Notes: generated from the letters alone by a model not told the origin. A DNA stretch of 64,000 nucleotides from Oxalicibacterium flavum (GCF_014635065.1 NZ_BMCG01000002.1:248001-312000); one strand, 5' to 3'; shown: positions 39,636 through 49,377, counted from the stretch's first letter. Translations and numbers: made by a program.

Positions 39636-41279
39636 TCAATGCGCCTGTTCGCGGCTCAGGGCGTTTTCGATCAGGTCGAGTTCGCGCAGCAGACCCTGAT
39701 GGACCGAGTCGTCGAGCTTGTCGGTCAGCCACATCTGGAACAGTTCGTCGCGCTCGGCGCGGATCGCTTCGAGCCGGAAGGCGCGCTCGGCCTCGGCCAG
39801 CTCCAGGATGCGCGCGGCTTCCTCGCCGTCGCTGCCGCCATAATCGAGCCGGCGCTGGTAGAGCTCGATGACGCGCGAGACCGCCTCGGAACGCGCTTCA
39901 TCCGCAGCCGTGATGCCCTCGCCGATCTGCCGCAATCTCGCCAGCGCCGCTTCGGCCGCTGCCGCGCGCGCCTGGCCTTCACCCGCGCCGATCACCGGTT
40001 CCGGCAGCGTTTCGAGATCGCGTGTCAGCAGCGGCAAGGCGATGCTGGCCGTCAGCAGCGACAGCAGGATCACGCCCTTGGCGAGGAAAATCAGCAGATC
40101 GCGTGCCGGGAAAGCACCGCCGTCCGGCAGCAGATACGGCAGTGTCAGGATGCCGGCCAGCGTCAGCGCACCGCGCACACCGGCAAAGGCCGTGACCAGC
40201 AGCATGATGAAGGACGCCTTGATATCGTCGGCATCATCCTTGTTGCGGTGACGGAACAGCGTCAGGTTCAGCGAACTCCAGACCCACAGGAACCGCAGCG
40301 CCGCCAGCACCGCCGTGATCGCCAGCACGTAGAGCGCGAGCCACCATGCGCTGCCCAGGCCCAGTTCCGACGCCACCTGCGGCAATCCCTCGACCGTGCT
40401 GCGCAACTGCGCGCCGAGGATCACGAAGATCACGCCGTTCAGCGCCATCTGGATCGTGTCCCACACCGCGCGCCGCTGCATGCGCGTGGCCGCCAGCCGA
40501 CGTCCGACCAGGTCGGCGTAATGGGTCGTGATACCAGCCGCCGCAGCAGCCAGGATGCCCGATCCGCCGATATGCTCGGCCGCCATGTAGGCCGCGAACG
40601 GCACCAGCAGGCTGATCAGGATCTGCGTGCCCGGGTCCTCGCCGGCCACCGCCACCAGCCAGCGGTTGAGGATGCCGGTCAGCCACGCCACCGCGACGCC
40701 CGCCACCAGCCCGCCGCCGGCCGCCTGCAGGAAATCCAGCCCGGCGTCAACCAGCGAAAACGCGCCGGTAATGACCGCCAGTACCGCAAAATTGAAGCAG
40801 ACCAGGCCCGACGCATCGTTGAGCAGCGACTCGCCTTCCAGGATGTGCATCAGGCGCGACGGGATCGGACTCTGCGAAGCGATGGCCGAGACCGCCACCG
40901 GATCGGTCGGCGACAGAATGGCCGCCAGTGCGAACGCGGCCGCCAGCGGCACCGCCGGAATCATCCAGTGCACGAAGTAGCCGACGCCGACCACGGTGAA
41001 CAGCACGAGGCCGATCGCCAGCGTCATGATGGGACGCGCGTCGCGGAAGAAGGCACTCTTGGGAATGCGCCAGCCGTCTAGGAACAGCAGCGGCGGGATG
41101 AAGAAGAGGAAGAAGAATTCCGGATCGAGCGGCACGCTGATGCCGAATCCGTAGGACAGACCCGCGCCGGCCGCGATCTGCACCAGGGGCAGCGGCACCT
41201 TGAGCGGCAGCATGCGGGAAACGAAACTGCTGGCGACGACCGCCAGCAGCATGATGAGGACGATGGTGACGGTATGCAT
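39636..41279 (-). CDS. CPA1-family Na+/H+ antiporter (YjcE/NhaP-like)
   Basis: 547 residues: about 12 membrane helices (1-410) and a cytoplasmic helical tail (410-547). Transport motifs 'LSPTDPVAVSAIASQS' (conserved Asp) and 'GESLLNDASGLVCF' (ND) are intact, and 'FFLFFIPPLLFLDGW' and 'AFAGVRGALTLAGILTLPYLLPDG' track E. coli YjcE closely. Role: exchange of Na+ or K+ for protons at the inner membrane. Start at 41279 (MHTVTIVLIMLL); an ATG 33 bases upstream is less likely. Monocistronic. Confidence 0.9.
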   Translation of the reverse strand: MHTVTIVLIMLLAVVASSFVSRMLPLKVPLPLVQIAAGAGLSYGFGISVPLDPEFFFLFFIPPLLFLDGWRIPKSAFFRDARPIMTLAIGLVLFTVVGVGYFVHWMIPAVPLAAAFALAAILSPTDPVAVSAIASQSPIPSRLMHILEGESLLNDASGLVCFNFAVLAVITGAFSLVDAGLDFLQAAGGGLVAGVAVAWLTGILNRWLVAVAGEDPGTQILISLLVPFAAYMAAEHIGGSGILAAAAAGITTHYADLVGRRLAATRMQRRAVWDTIQMALNGVIFVILGAQLRSTVEGLPQVASELGLGSAWWLALYVLAITAVLAALRFLWVWSSLNLTLFRHRNKDDADDIKASFIMLLVTAFAGVRGALTLAGILTLPYLLPDGGAFPARDLLIFLAKGVILLSLLTASIALPLLTRDLETLPEPVIGAGEGQARAAAAEAALARLRQIGEGITAADEARSEAVSRVIELYQRRLDYGGSDGEEAARILELAEAERAFRLEAIRAERDELFQMWLTDKLDDSVHQGLLRELDLIENALSREQAH

Positions 41280-41450
41280 CGGGGCCGTTTGGGCAAATCG
41301 GTCAATCGGCAATTCGGTGCCGCGCGAGCCATGCCTGCCATGGCCCTGCCCGATTCTACGCGCTCCCGATACGGAAGGAAATGAGGGATCGCCTCATTGT
41401 CCTTCGGTTACAGACAACACGATGCAACATATAACGATGCAGCACGCCGA

Positions 41451-41573
41451 TCAGGCGCGGTCCATCTTCTCGCGGCGAATCGCCTCGTCGTCCATCAGTT
41501 CGTACCACATGGCGTTGAGGACGGCGAAGGCGGCTGCCAGCGGCAGGCCGAGTATCCAGGCGAAATACCACAT
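41451..41573 (-). CDS. cydX: Cytochrome bd oxidase small subunit CydX (YbgT)
   Basis: 40 residues, MWYFAWILGLPLAAAFAVLN then MWYELMDDE: one membrane helix with the CydX/CbdX hallmark WYFAWILG and the following acidic tail. Family role: third subunit needed for stability and haem d retention of cytochrome bd. 61 bases downstream of cydB; ribosome binding site AAAAGGA. The open frame continues 34 codons upstream but without homology. Confidence 0.9.
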   Translation of the reverse strand: MWYFAWILGLPLAAAFAVLNAMWYELMDDEAIRREKMDRA

Positions 41574-41634
41574 ACGATTTTCCTTTTCTAAAACCGGCCG
41601 CCGGCGATGGCGGCCGCGTGAATCGACAGACGGA

Positions 41635-42789
41635 TCAGTAGGCGTGACCGCTTTCCTCGCGGATCGCCTTTTCATCGACCTTGCCCCACAGCACCTTATA
41701 GACCCAGCTGGTATAGGCCAGGATCAGCGGCATGAAGATCGCGGTCACCACCAGCATGATGAACAGCGTCAGGTGGCTCGACGACGAATCCCATACCGTT
41801 AGGCTGGCGCGCGGATCGAGCGAGGACGGCAGGATGAACGGGAACATCGAGGCGCCCACGCTCAGTACGATGCCGGCGATGCTGACGGTACTGGCCAGCA
41901 GCGCCAGGATTTCGCGGCGCGCCAGCAGGCCGATCCAGGCCAGCGCGGCGCCGGCCAGGCCGAGCACCGGCGCCAGCAGCGTCCACGGATGCGCTTGGTA
42001 GTTGGCGAACCAGATGCCGGACTGCGTCTCGGCCGTCTTCAGCAGCGGGTTCGACGGGCCCGTTGCATCGACCACGCTGCTGATGCGATAACCGTCAACG
42101 TACAGCCACAGCAGCACGCCCGCCAGCGCGTACAGCACCAGCGTCGCCAGCGCCGCGAAGCCGCCGAAACGGCGCGCACGATCGGCCACCGGACCTTCGG
42201 TCTTCAGCTGCAGCCAGGTCGCGCCATGCATGACCAGCATCGCCAGCGACACCAGGCCGCACAGCAGCGCGAACGGGTTGAGCAGGCCGAAGAAGCTGCC
42301 TTCGTAGAAGATGTGCATCGCGCCGTCGAAACGGAACGGCACGCCCTGCAGCACGTTGCCCATCGCCACGCCGAAGATCAGCGCCGGGATGAAGCCGGAC
42401 ACGAACAGCGCGATGTCCCACGCCTTGCGCCAGCCCGCATCCTCGCGCTTGCTGCGGAACTTGAACGCCACCGGGCGCACGATCAGTGCGAACAGGATCG
42501 CGAACATCGCCAGGTAGAAGCCCGAGAACGAGACCGCGTACAGCTGCGGCCAGGCGGCGAAGATGGCGCCGCCGCCGAGGATCAGCCACACCTGGTTGCC
42601 TTCCCACACCGGGCCGACCGCGTTGATGACGACACGGCGCTCGACGTCGGTCTTGCCGGCGAACGGCAGCAGGATGTTGGTGCCGAGGTCGAAGCCGTCG
42701 GTGACGGCGAAGCCGACCAGCAGGACGCCTAGCAGCAGCCACCAGATCAGGCGCAGGACGTCGTAGTCGATAAGGGTATGCAGAATCAT
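41635..42789 (-). CDS. cydB: Cytochrome bd ubiquinol oxidase subunit II CydB
   Basis: 384 residues, eight or nine membrane helices. 'LLGVLLVGFAVTDGFDLGTNILLPF' and 'RRVVINAVGPVWEGNQVWLILGGGAIFAAWP' are definitive for CydB. Role: structural partner of CydA in the high-affinity quinol oxidase. Start overlaps the cydA stop by 4 bases (ATGA). Confidence 0.96.
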   Translation of the reverse strand: MILHTLIDYDVLRLIWWLLLGVLLVGFAVTDGFDLGTNILLPFAGKTDVERRVVINAVGPVWEGNQVWLILGGGAIFAAWPQLYAVSFSGFYLAMFAILFALIVRPVAFKFRSKREDAGWRKAWDIALFVSGFIPALIFGVAMGNVLQGVPFRFDGAMHIFYEGSFFGLLNPFALLCGLVSLAMLVMHGATWLQLKTEGPVADRARRFGGFAALATLVLYALAGVLLWLYVDGYRISSVVDATGPSNPLLKTAETQSGIWFANYQAHPWTLLAPVLGLAGAALAWIGLLARREILALLASTVSIAGIVLSVGASMFPFILPSSLDPRASLTVWDSSSSHLTLFIMLVVTAIFMPLILAYTSWVYKVLWGKVDEKAIREESGHAY

Positions 42790-44387
42790 GCTAGCTCCAC
42801 GGTTTCGGTTGGTGCGGAAGGTTGGTTGGCGCGGACATTGACGCCTTCGTCAGGCGCATGCTCGACCAGCGGCCCCTTGCGGATGGCCTTGAGCATCAGC
42901 TTCATCTCCACGATCAGCAGCACGGTGTAGATCAGGATGAAGCCGCCCAGCGAGATCAGGAGCGTCGTGATGCCGAGGTTGGACACTGCTACCGCCGTCG
43001 GCAGCACACCCTCGATGACCCACGGCTGACGGCCGAACTCGGCCACGATCCAGCCTGCCTCGGCCGCGATCCACGGCAGCGGGATCGACCACACCGCCAC
43101 CTTCAGCAGCCAGCGATGGCGATCCAGCGCGCGGCGCGCCGACAGCACGAAGAACACGCCGGTCAGCAGGATCATGAACAGGCCGATGGCGACCATCACG
43201 CGGAAGCTCCAGAACAGCGGCCACACCTGCGGCACGGTATCCTGCGCGGCCTGGCGGATCTGTTCGGGCGTAGCCTGGCGCGGATCGTCAACGTAGCGGC
43301 GCAGCAGCAAGGCATAGCCAAGATCGCCGCCGTTCTCCTCGAACGCGCTGCGCAGTTCAGGCGTGATGTTCTTCATGCCGCCGTTCTCGCGAATCTTCTG
43401 CAGTGCATCGTAGGCTTTCAGGCCGTTCGAGATGCGGCCCTCCGCGCGCTCGACCAGTTCGATGATGCCGGGAATCGAGGTATCCAGCGAACGCGTGCCG
43501 ATCAGGCCCATGACCCATGGAATGTGGATCGCGAAATGGTTCTCGCGCGCCTCCTGGTCGGGAAAACCGATCAGGGTGAAGTCCGCCGGCGCGTTCTGGG
43601 TATCCCACATGCCTTCGATGGCGGCCAGCTTCATCTTCTGGTGTTCGGTGGACAGGTAACCGCTTTCGTCGCCGAGCACTACCACCGACAGCGCAGCGGC
43701 CAGGCCGAACGAGGCGGCCACCGTCATCGAGCGCTTGGCGATCGCCAGATGACGGCCCTTCAGCACATACCAGGCCGACACGCCGAGCACGAAGATGGCG
43801 GCCGTCACGTAGCCGGCCGATACCGTGTGCACGAACTTGGCCTGCGCCACCGGGTTGGTCAGCACGGCGGCGAAATCGGTGACTTCCATGCGCATGGTGT
43901 CCGGGTTCAGCGCGGCGCCGACCGGGTTCTGCATCCAGCCGTTGGCGATCAGGATCCACAGTGCCGACAGGTTGGAACCCAGCGCCACCGCCCAGGTGGT
44001 GATCAGGTGGCCGACCTTGGACAGCTTGTCCCAGCCGAAGAAGAACAGGCCGACGAAGGTGGCTTCGAGAAAGAAGGCCATCAGGCCCTCGATCGCCAGC
44101 GGCGCGCCGAACACGTCGCCGACGTAGTGGCTGTAGTAGCTCCAGTTCATGCCGAACTGGAATTCCATGACGATGCCGGTCGCCACGCCCATGGCGAAGT
44201 TGATGCCGAACAGCGTGCCCCAGAACTTGGTCATGTCGCGCCAGATCACACGGCCCGTCATGACATAGACGGTTTCCATGATCGCCAGCACGATCGACAG
44301 GCCGATCGTCAGCGGTACGAACAGAAAGTGATACAGCGCCGTCGCGGCAAACTGTAGTCGTGATAGTGAAACAATATCGAGATCCAT
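42786..44387 (-). CDS. cydA: Cytochrome bd ubiquinol oxidase subunit I CydA
   Basis: 533 residues. The N-terminal haem-b595 ligand His is in 'ATALYHFLFVPLTIGLS'; 'GWMQNPVGA', the quinol loop with 'HFAIHIPWVMGLIGTRS', and 'FWSFRVMVAIG' mark CydA. The length suits the long Q-loop (E. coli-type) form. Role: carries haems b558, b595 and d and the quinol site. AAGAGG ribosome binding site 5 bases before the ATG. Preceded by an 89-base AT-rich gap after cydC that could house an internal promoter. Confidence 0.96.
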   Translation of the reverse strand: MDLDIVSLSRLQFAATALYHFLFVPLTIGLSIVLAIMETVYVMTGRVIWRDMTKFWGTLFGINFAMGVATGIVMEFQFGMNWSYYSHYVGDVFGAPLAIEGLMAFFLEATFVGLFFFGWDKLSKVGHLITTWAVALGSNLSALWILIANGWMQNPVGAALNPDTMRMEVTDFAAVLTNPVAQAKFVHTVSAGYVTAAIFVLGVSAWYVLKGRHLAIAKRSMTVAASFGLAAALSVVVLGDESGYLSTEHQKMKLAAIEGMWDTQNAPADFTLIGFPDQEARENHFAIHIPWVMGLIGTRSLDTSIPGIIELVERAEGRISNGLKAYDALQKIRENGGMKNITPELRSAFEENGGDLGYALLLRRYVDDPRQATPEQIRQAAQDTVPQVWPLFWSFRVMVAIGLFMILLTGVFFVLSARRALDRHRWLLKVAVWSIPLPWIAAEAGWIVAEFGRQPWVIEGVLPTAVAVSNLGITTLLISLGGFILIYTVLLIVEMKLMLKAIRKGPLVEHAPDEGVNVRANQPSAPTETVELA

Positions 44388-44476
44388 GACGTCCTCTTTT
44401 TAAAAACCCTTAAAACCCTAGAAACTCTTCACACAGCCATTCAAGATTTCTGCAACTTCATAAAATCATCTGTCCT

Positions 44477-46213
44477 TCAGTCCGCGCGCAAGGTATCGAG
44501 CAAGGCATCGAACAACGCCTCGCCGCGACGCGTATCGGCCACGATCACCCCTTTGCGCATCTGCACGATGCGATCGGCCAGCATCGCCTCGCGCCGCACG
44601 TGGGTGGCGATCAGAATGGCCCGTGCCCGGCCTGCGCGCTGCTCCAGATCGAGCGCATGCCGCAGTCGTGCCAGTACATCGCCGGCCGTGACGTGATCGA
44701 GTCCCTCGGTCGGTTCGTCGAGCAGCCACAACGGCACTTCGCGCAGGAACGCGCGTGCCAGTGCGAGGCGGCGCGCCTGTCCGCCGGAAAGACCCAATCC
44801 ACCCTCGCCCAACCGCGTATCGAGTCCGCCAGGCGTCGCCGCGATCGTGTCGGCCAGCCCGGCCTGACGCAGCGCGCCCCACAGCGTGGCGTCATCGGCC
44901 TGCGGCGCGGCCAGCAGCAGGTTGTCGCGCACGCTGTCCTGGAACAGTTCGGTGCGTTGCGTGAGCAAGGTATGTGCCGCAACCGCGACCATGCCCTCCT
45001 GCACCGGCAGTTCGCCGGCCACGATTGCCATCAGGGTGGATTTGCCGGCGCCGCTATGGCCGATCAGTGCCACCCGCTCGCCATGACGGATGTGCAGCGA
45101 CAAGTCATGCAGATAAGGGAGTCCGGTCGCGGCCGCACCTGCCGGGTCGCCTGCAATGGCGTCGAGACGGACAGCGAAGGTATTGGACGAGAAGGCACCG
45201 GCAGCCACCGCGCACTCGGACTCCTGCACCCGTTCGGCCAGCCGTCTTGCGGCTAGCAGCGTGCGTCCCCATTCCAGCGCGCCGCGCCGCAGGGCAGAAA
45301 AAGGTTCGGTTGCCGTCAGTACCAACAGCAGTGCCAGTGCCGCCACCGGCGTGCCGATGACGCCCTGCTCGACCAGCGCCGCGGTCCACAGCAAGGTGCC
45401 GCACAGCATGGCGACACCGGCGATTGCATAGGCCATGCCGGACAGCGACTCCAGATGATTGAGCGCATCGTCTGCCTCGGCCATGCGTGCATCGGCCTTT
45501 TGCAGTTTGTCGCTCTGCGCGGAAAGGCGGCCATGCATCAACAGTTCGGTCTGGCCCGCAACCAGGTCGATGCTGCGCGCACGCAGCGCTTCCAGCATGT
45601 GATAACGGCGCCGTGCGATATCGCGCGCACGCCATGCCACGGCCAGCGCGATGCCGAGTCCGCTACCCAGCAGCCAGAGACCGACGCTCAGCCCCAGCCA
45701 CGCATCGATGAAGGCCAGCGCAATACCGGTCGCCAGTGCCGCCATGGTGGCGGCGAACATCGGCACCATGACCCGCAGATAGACGGAATCCAGCGCATCG
45801 ATATCGGCCGTGAGGCGAAACAGCAGTTGCGCCGGCCGCGCCAGCAGGCGGCGCGCAGCCTCGGGTCCGGCCCAGCCGCGGAACAGACGCACGCGCAGAT
45901 CGGCCAGCACTGCCAGCGTCGTGTCGTGCGTGATCAGGCGTTCCGCATAGCGCAGCCCGGTGCGCCCCATCGCCAGCAGGCGGATGCCGGCCGACGGCAT
46001 GAAGACGTCGAAGGCAAAGGCCAGCGCGACATTCAGGCCGGCGATCGCGGTCGCCGTGATGAACCAGCCGGACAGTCCGAGCAGCGCCATGCCCGACAGC
46101 ACGGTCAGGGCCGCCACGCCGGCGCCCAGCCATGCACGCTGACGGTGTTCTGCTGCGAACAGGTGGATCACGGCACGCAATTCGTTGACGGCCGACAGCT
46201 TCATGCCTCTCAT
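44477..46213 (-). CDS. cydC: Heterodimeric ABC exporter subunit CydC
   Basis: About 578 residues. Six-helix exporter domain ('GWFITATAIAGLNVALAFAFDVFMPSAGIRLLAMGRTGLRYAERL' is characteristic of CydC) followed by an ABC ATPase with Walker A GHSGAGKS, signature LSGGQ and 'LLDEPTEGLD'. Role: with CydD exports glutathione/cysteine to the periplasm, or acts on haem, and is needed for cytochrome bd maturation. The ATG at 46213 overlaps the cydD stop; a second ATG three codons on is also possible. Confidence 0.94.
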   Translation of the reverse strand: MRGMKLSAVNELRAVIHLFAAEHRQRAWLGAGVAALTVLSGMALLGLSGWFITATAIAGLNVALAFAFDVFMPSAGIRLLAMGRTGLRYAERLITHDTTLAVLADLRVRLFRGWAGPEAARRLLARPAQLLFRLTADIDALDSVYLRVMVPMFAATMAALATGIALAFIDAWLGLSVGLWLLGSGLGIALAVAWRARDIARRRYHMLEALRARSIDLVAGQTELLMHGRLSAQSDKLQKADARMAEADDALNHLESLSGMAYAIAGVAMLCGTLLWTAALVEQGVIGTPVAALALLLVLTATEPFSALRRGALEWGRTLLAARRLAERVQESECAVAAGAFSSNTFAVRLDAIAGDPAGAAATGLPYLHDLSLHIRHGERVALIGHSGAGKSTLMAIVAGELPVQEGMVAVAAHTLLTQRTELFQDSVRDNLLLAAPQADDATLWGALRQAGLADTIAATPGGLDTRLGEGGLGLSGGQARRLALARAFLREVPLWLLDEPTEGLDHVTAGDVLARLRHALDLEQRAGRARAILIATHVRREAMLADRIVQMRKGVIVADTRRGEALFDALLDTLRAD

Positions 46214-47901
46214 GCCCGCACCTTTTCACGTTCGCCCAGCACGATCGAGCGGTCGAGGCGTTGCACCAGGGCCATGTCATGCGTGGCGACCGCCATGGTC
46301 CGCCCCTGCGCCAGATGCAGCAAGGCCCGCATCACCTCCTCTGCGGTGTCGCGATCGAGATGAGCGGTCGGTTCGTCAACCAACAGGATGTCGGCATGCG
46401 GATGCGCAGCCGCGCGTGCCAGTGCCAGCCGCACTGCCTCGCCGCCCGACAGGCCACCGCCCATCTCGGCCAGCATCACGCCCGCCTGTGCCTGCCGCAC
46501 CTTGTGCAGCGCGGCCAGACGCAAGGCCAGTTCGACATCGCCGCTGTCCATGCCGGCGCGCCCCAGCGTGACGTTGCTGCGCACCGAACCGGCAAATACA
46601 TGCGGCTTCTGTCCTATCCATGCCATGCGCGCGCGCAATGCAGCTGCGGTGTCGGCCTGCAGACGGCAATCGCCGATCACGATGTCGCCCTGCTGCGGCG
46701 ACGCCATGCCGGCCATCAGCGACAGCAGGGTCGATTTGCCGGCACCGCTGGGCGCGACGATGGCGACATGCTCGCCGCGCTCGATGTGCAGATTCAGTCC
46801 CGCAAAGACGGCATGTCCGCTGTCCGGATAGGAAAAATGGAGATTGCGCACCGCGATGGTCGGTGCGCGCATCGCATCGTGACGCGCAGATGTCTGGCCC
46901 ACTGCATGCAGGCCGGCTTCCGGCAGCGGCATGCCCTGCCGGGTCAGGCGTTCGATCTGTTCGAGCGCCGCCTCGCCGGCGGCGCGGTCATGCCACACCG
47001 CCGACAGTTCGCGCAACGGCTCGAAAAAGGACGGCGCCAGCAGCAGCACGAACAGCCCCTGCCCCAACGACAGCTTGCCGCTCCAGGCGCCGAAGTTTAG
47101 TTGTCCGAGCAGATGGAAACCGATATAGACCGCCACCATCGCCACGCCCAGAGCGGCAAACAGCTCGAGCACGGCGGACGACAGAAAAGCGATCCGCAGC
47201 ACCGCCATCGTGCGGCGACGCAGGGCATGCGCGGCGGACTGCAGGCGATTCGCAGTGAGATCGACCGCCTGCAAGGAGCGGATCGTGGTCAGACCGCGCA
47301 GACGATCGAGCAGAAAACCGTTCATGCCGCCGATCTCGCTCATCTGTGCCTCGCTGGCCGCCTTGGCGCGCCAGCCCACCAGCGCCATGAAGATCGGGAT
47401 CAGCGGTGCGGCCACCAGCAGGATCAGGCCGGCCAGCCACGAAACCGAGAACACCGCCGAAAGGATGAACAAGGGCACCAGCGTGGCGCGCATGCGGGCC
47501 GGCTGATAGCGTGCCAGATAAGGCAGGATCGCCTCGGCCTGTTCGGCCATGGCGCTGGCGGCCAGCCCCGAGGCCGGACGCTGCGGATCGAGCGGAGAGC
47601 GCATCGCCAGCGAATCGGCCAGCACCGCCCTGATTTTCGACAGGTGGGCGCGTGCGCGCTTGAACGTCAACCGCGTTCCCGCCATCTCGCACACCGCACG
47701 CAACACACCGAGCATGAATACCGCCAGCGCAGGCAGCACCACCGACCGCATGCCGCCACCGTCGGTCAGCGACTGCAGGCTCCAGGCCAGCAATGCCGCT
47801 TGCGGAATCCACAGCAGCGAGCCTGCCGTCTGCAAAACGCTCCCCGCGCTTCTTCCGTCTGAAAGATGCAGTGGGGATAACCTGGCCGCAGCTTGCTTCA
47901 T
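46210..47901 (-). CDS. cydD: Heterodimeric ABC exporter subunit CydD
   Basis: 563 residues from MKQAAARLSPLHL. Exporter domain followed by an ABC ATPase (Walker A APSGAGKS, signature LSGGE, 'LLVDEPTAHLDRDT'). First gene of cydD-cydC-cydA-cydB-cydX. No clear ribosome binding site precedes this ATG; an upstream in-frame ATG (47988) adds 29 residues without homology. An FNR-type box lies about 130 bases upstream, suggesting oxygen-responsive control of the whole operon. Confidence 0.92.
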   Translation of the reverse strand: MKQAAARLSPLHLSDGRSAGSVLQTAGSLLWIPQAALLAWSLQSLTDGGGMRSVVLPALAVFMLGVLRAVCEMAGTRLTFKRARAHLSKIRAVLADSLAMRSPLDPQRPASGLAASAMAEQAEAILPYLARYQPARMRATLVPLFILSAVFSVSWLAGLILLVAAPLIPIFMALVGWRAKAASEAQMSEIGGMNGFLLDRLRGLTTIRSLQAVDLTANRLQSAAHALRRRTMAVLRIAFLSSAVLELFAALGVAMVAVYIGFHLLGQLNFGAWSGKLSLGQGLFVLLLAPSFFEPLRELSAVWHDRAAGEAALEQIERLTRQGMPLPEAGLHAVGQTSARHDAMRAPTIAVRNLHFSYPDSGHAVFAGLNLHIERGEHVAIVAPSGAGKSTLLSLMAGMASPQQGDIVIGDCRLQADTAAALRARMAWIGQKPHVFAGSVRSNVTLGRAGMDSGDVELALRLAALHKVRQAQAGVMLAEMGGGLSGGEAVRLALARAAAHPHADILLVDEPTAHLDRDTAEEVMRALLHLAQGRTMAVATHDMALVQRLDRSIVLGEREKVRA

Positions 47902-47945
47902 GTGTTGATAGTCGATCAGTCTTGAAAGTCTGTCGATATGGCAAA

Positions 47946-47975
47946 TCACCCAAGGACAATTCGCCCACGGACAAA
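47946..47975. repeat. Two 15-bp tandem repeats in the cydD leader
   Basis: TCACCCAAGGACAAT (47946-47960) is followed immediately by TCGCCCACGGACAAA (47961-47975); 12 of 15 bases agree. They lie between the FNR-type box and the cydD start codon. They could be regulator half-sites or chance duplication. Confidence 0.4.
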
Positions 47976-48032
47976 TTGCCTCATGCATCGACAGCAGTTG
48001 AGCGTATGGTCCTCCAACCAGCGAAACAACTT

Positions 48033-48046
48033 TTGAGCTATATCAA
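48033..48046. promoter_or_regulatory. FNR/ANR-type box upstream of cydDCABX
   Basis: TTGAG-CTAT-ATCAA matches the FNR consensus TTGAT-N4-ATCAA at nine of ten defined bases. It lies between cydD (start 47901, minus) and the divergent tetR gene (48164, plus). cyd operons are classic FNR/ArcA targets, so control of cydDCABX under low oxygen is the natural reading; distance to tetR would also allow effects there. Confidence 0.65.
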
Positions 48047-48133
48047 CTAAACCGTATTCGCCTTGCCGGTTTACAACACAGCCCAACACAACCGCGACAT
48101 ATCCCGCAGCGCAAGACAAAAAACCGCTTGACC

Positions 48134-48157
48134 ATGGTAGAACGATCGTTCTACCAT
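48134..48157. promoter_or_regulatory. Perfect 24-bp palindrome, probable TetR operator
   Basis: ATGGTAGAACGA is followed directly by its exact reverse complement TCGTTCTACCAT. The core TAGAACGA-TCGTTCTA is typical of TetR-family operators. It sits immediately in front of the preferred tetR start (48164) and even contains an alternative in-frame ATG (48134), so binding would block transcription of tetR itself. Confidence 0.75.
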
Positions 48158-48163
48158 GCATTC

Positions 48164-48730
48164 ATGGACGATGCTTCCGAACTCACAGAAACACAGAAGA
48201 AGCTGCTCGCGGCAACCGAGCGGCTGATTTACGCCGGCGGTATTGCCGCCACCGGCATGGACAGGATAGTCAAGGAATCGGGCGTTGCAAGAAAAACCAT
48301 CTACCGCTACTACCGCGACAAGGACGAACTGGTGGCCGACGCGCTGGCCAAGCGCGACGTGCGCTGGATGGACTGGTTCATTGCCGCCAGCGGCAAGGCC
48401 GACACGCCGGCCGGCCGCCTGCTCGCGACTTTTGATGCACTCGAGCAATGGTTTTTCACACCGGACTTCCGCGGCTGCGCCTTCATCAACGCCGCCGGCG
48501 AGATCGGCGATCCCGGCGACCCGATCCGCGAAGTCGCCAAGGAACACAAGGTCAAGCTGCACACCTACCTGCGCCAGCTGGCCGAGGAATACGGTGCCGA
48601 CGATCCCGACGAGCTGGCATCCGAATTCCTGATCCTGATCGACGGCGCCATCACCGTGGCGCTGGTGCTGGAGAAGAAGGAAGCTGCGCGCGAGGCGCAG
48701 AAGCTGGCGCGCAAGCTGCTCCGGGAGTGA
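48164..48730 (+). CDS. TetR-family transcriptional regulator
   Basis: 188 residues from [22 protein letters not shown]-terminal helix-turn-helix: '[32 protein letters not shown]'; the C-terminal ligand domain is of the common '[25 protein letters not shown]' type. ATG (48134) and TTG (48128) starts lie within or before the palindrome and are in frame, but TetR homology begins here. Likely autorepressed through that palindrome; the DUF1348 gene 68 bases downstream is the probable cotarget. Confidence 0.85.
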   Translation: MDDASELTETQKKLLAATERLIYAGGIAATGMDRIVKESGVARKTIYRYYRDKDELVADALAKRDVRWMDWFIAASGKADTPAGRLLATFDALEQWFFTPDFRGCAFINAAGEIGDPGDPIREVAKEHKVKLHTYLRQLAEEYGADDPDELASEFLILIDGAITVALVLEKKEAAREAQKLARKLLRE

Positions 48731-48798
48731 ATGCGTCGCCGCTTCATTCCGAAATTTTTTCTTTGTTGTTCAATCCGTTGTTCTTCCAGGAGATATCG

Positions 48799-49278
48799 AT
48801 GTCTGCAAATCCGAACGTCCGCCCGCCGCTGCCGCCCTTCACGCGCGAGACCGCCATCCAGAAAATTCGCCTGGCCGAAGACGGCTGGAACGGCCGCGAC
48901 GCCTCCAAGGTCGCCCTCGCCTACAGCACCGACACCAGGTGGCGCAACCGTGCCGAGTTCGTCAAGAACCGCGAGGAAGCGCAAGCCTTCCTCGAGCGCA
49001 AATGGGCCAAGGAACTCGACTACCGCCTGATCAAGGAACTGTGGGCCTTCACCGACAACCGCATCGCCGTGCGCTACGCCTACGAATGGCACGACGACGC
49101 CGGCAACTGGTTCCGCTCCTACGGCAACGAGAACTGGGAATTCGGCGAAGACGGCCTGATGAAGGTGCGCCACGCCAGCATCAACGACCTGCCGATCAAG
49201 GAAGGCGACCGCAAGTTCCGCTGGCCGCTGGGCCGCCGTCCCGACGACCATCCGGGCCTGTCCGAACTCGGCCTGTAA
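48799..49278 (+). CDS. DUF1348 / SnoaL-like (NTF2 fold) protein
   Basis: 159 residues, '[36 protein letters not shown]' and '[28 protein letters not shown]' identify the conserved DUF1348 family with a cone-shaped NTF2 fold. No established activity; often found beside TetR regulators. Strong ribosome binding site (CCAGGAG). Probably in one transcript with tetR. Confidence 0.88.
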   Translation: MSANPNVRPPLPPFTRETAIQKIRLAEDGWNGRDASKVALAYSTDTRWRNRAEFVKNREEAQAFLERKWAKELDYRLIKELWAFTDNRIAVRYAYEWHDDAGNWFRSYGNENWEFGEDGLMKVRHASINDLPIKEGDRKFRWPLGRRPDDHPGLSELGL

Positions 49279-49377
49279 TTCACACCGCTGCCGCCATCGC
49301 GCGGACGGCGTTAAGATGGAGACCTGTCGCCGCCTTTTCATGATGCAGCGGCAGGTTTTTTCCTTTGGATGACAGCC

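Noticed and set aside
47905-47919. TTGATAGTCGATCAG near the cydD start as an FNR box
   Set aside because: Spacing is 5 bases rather than 4 and one half-site is imperfect; the box at 48033-48046 is far better.
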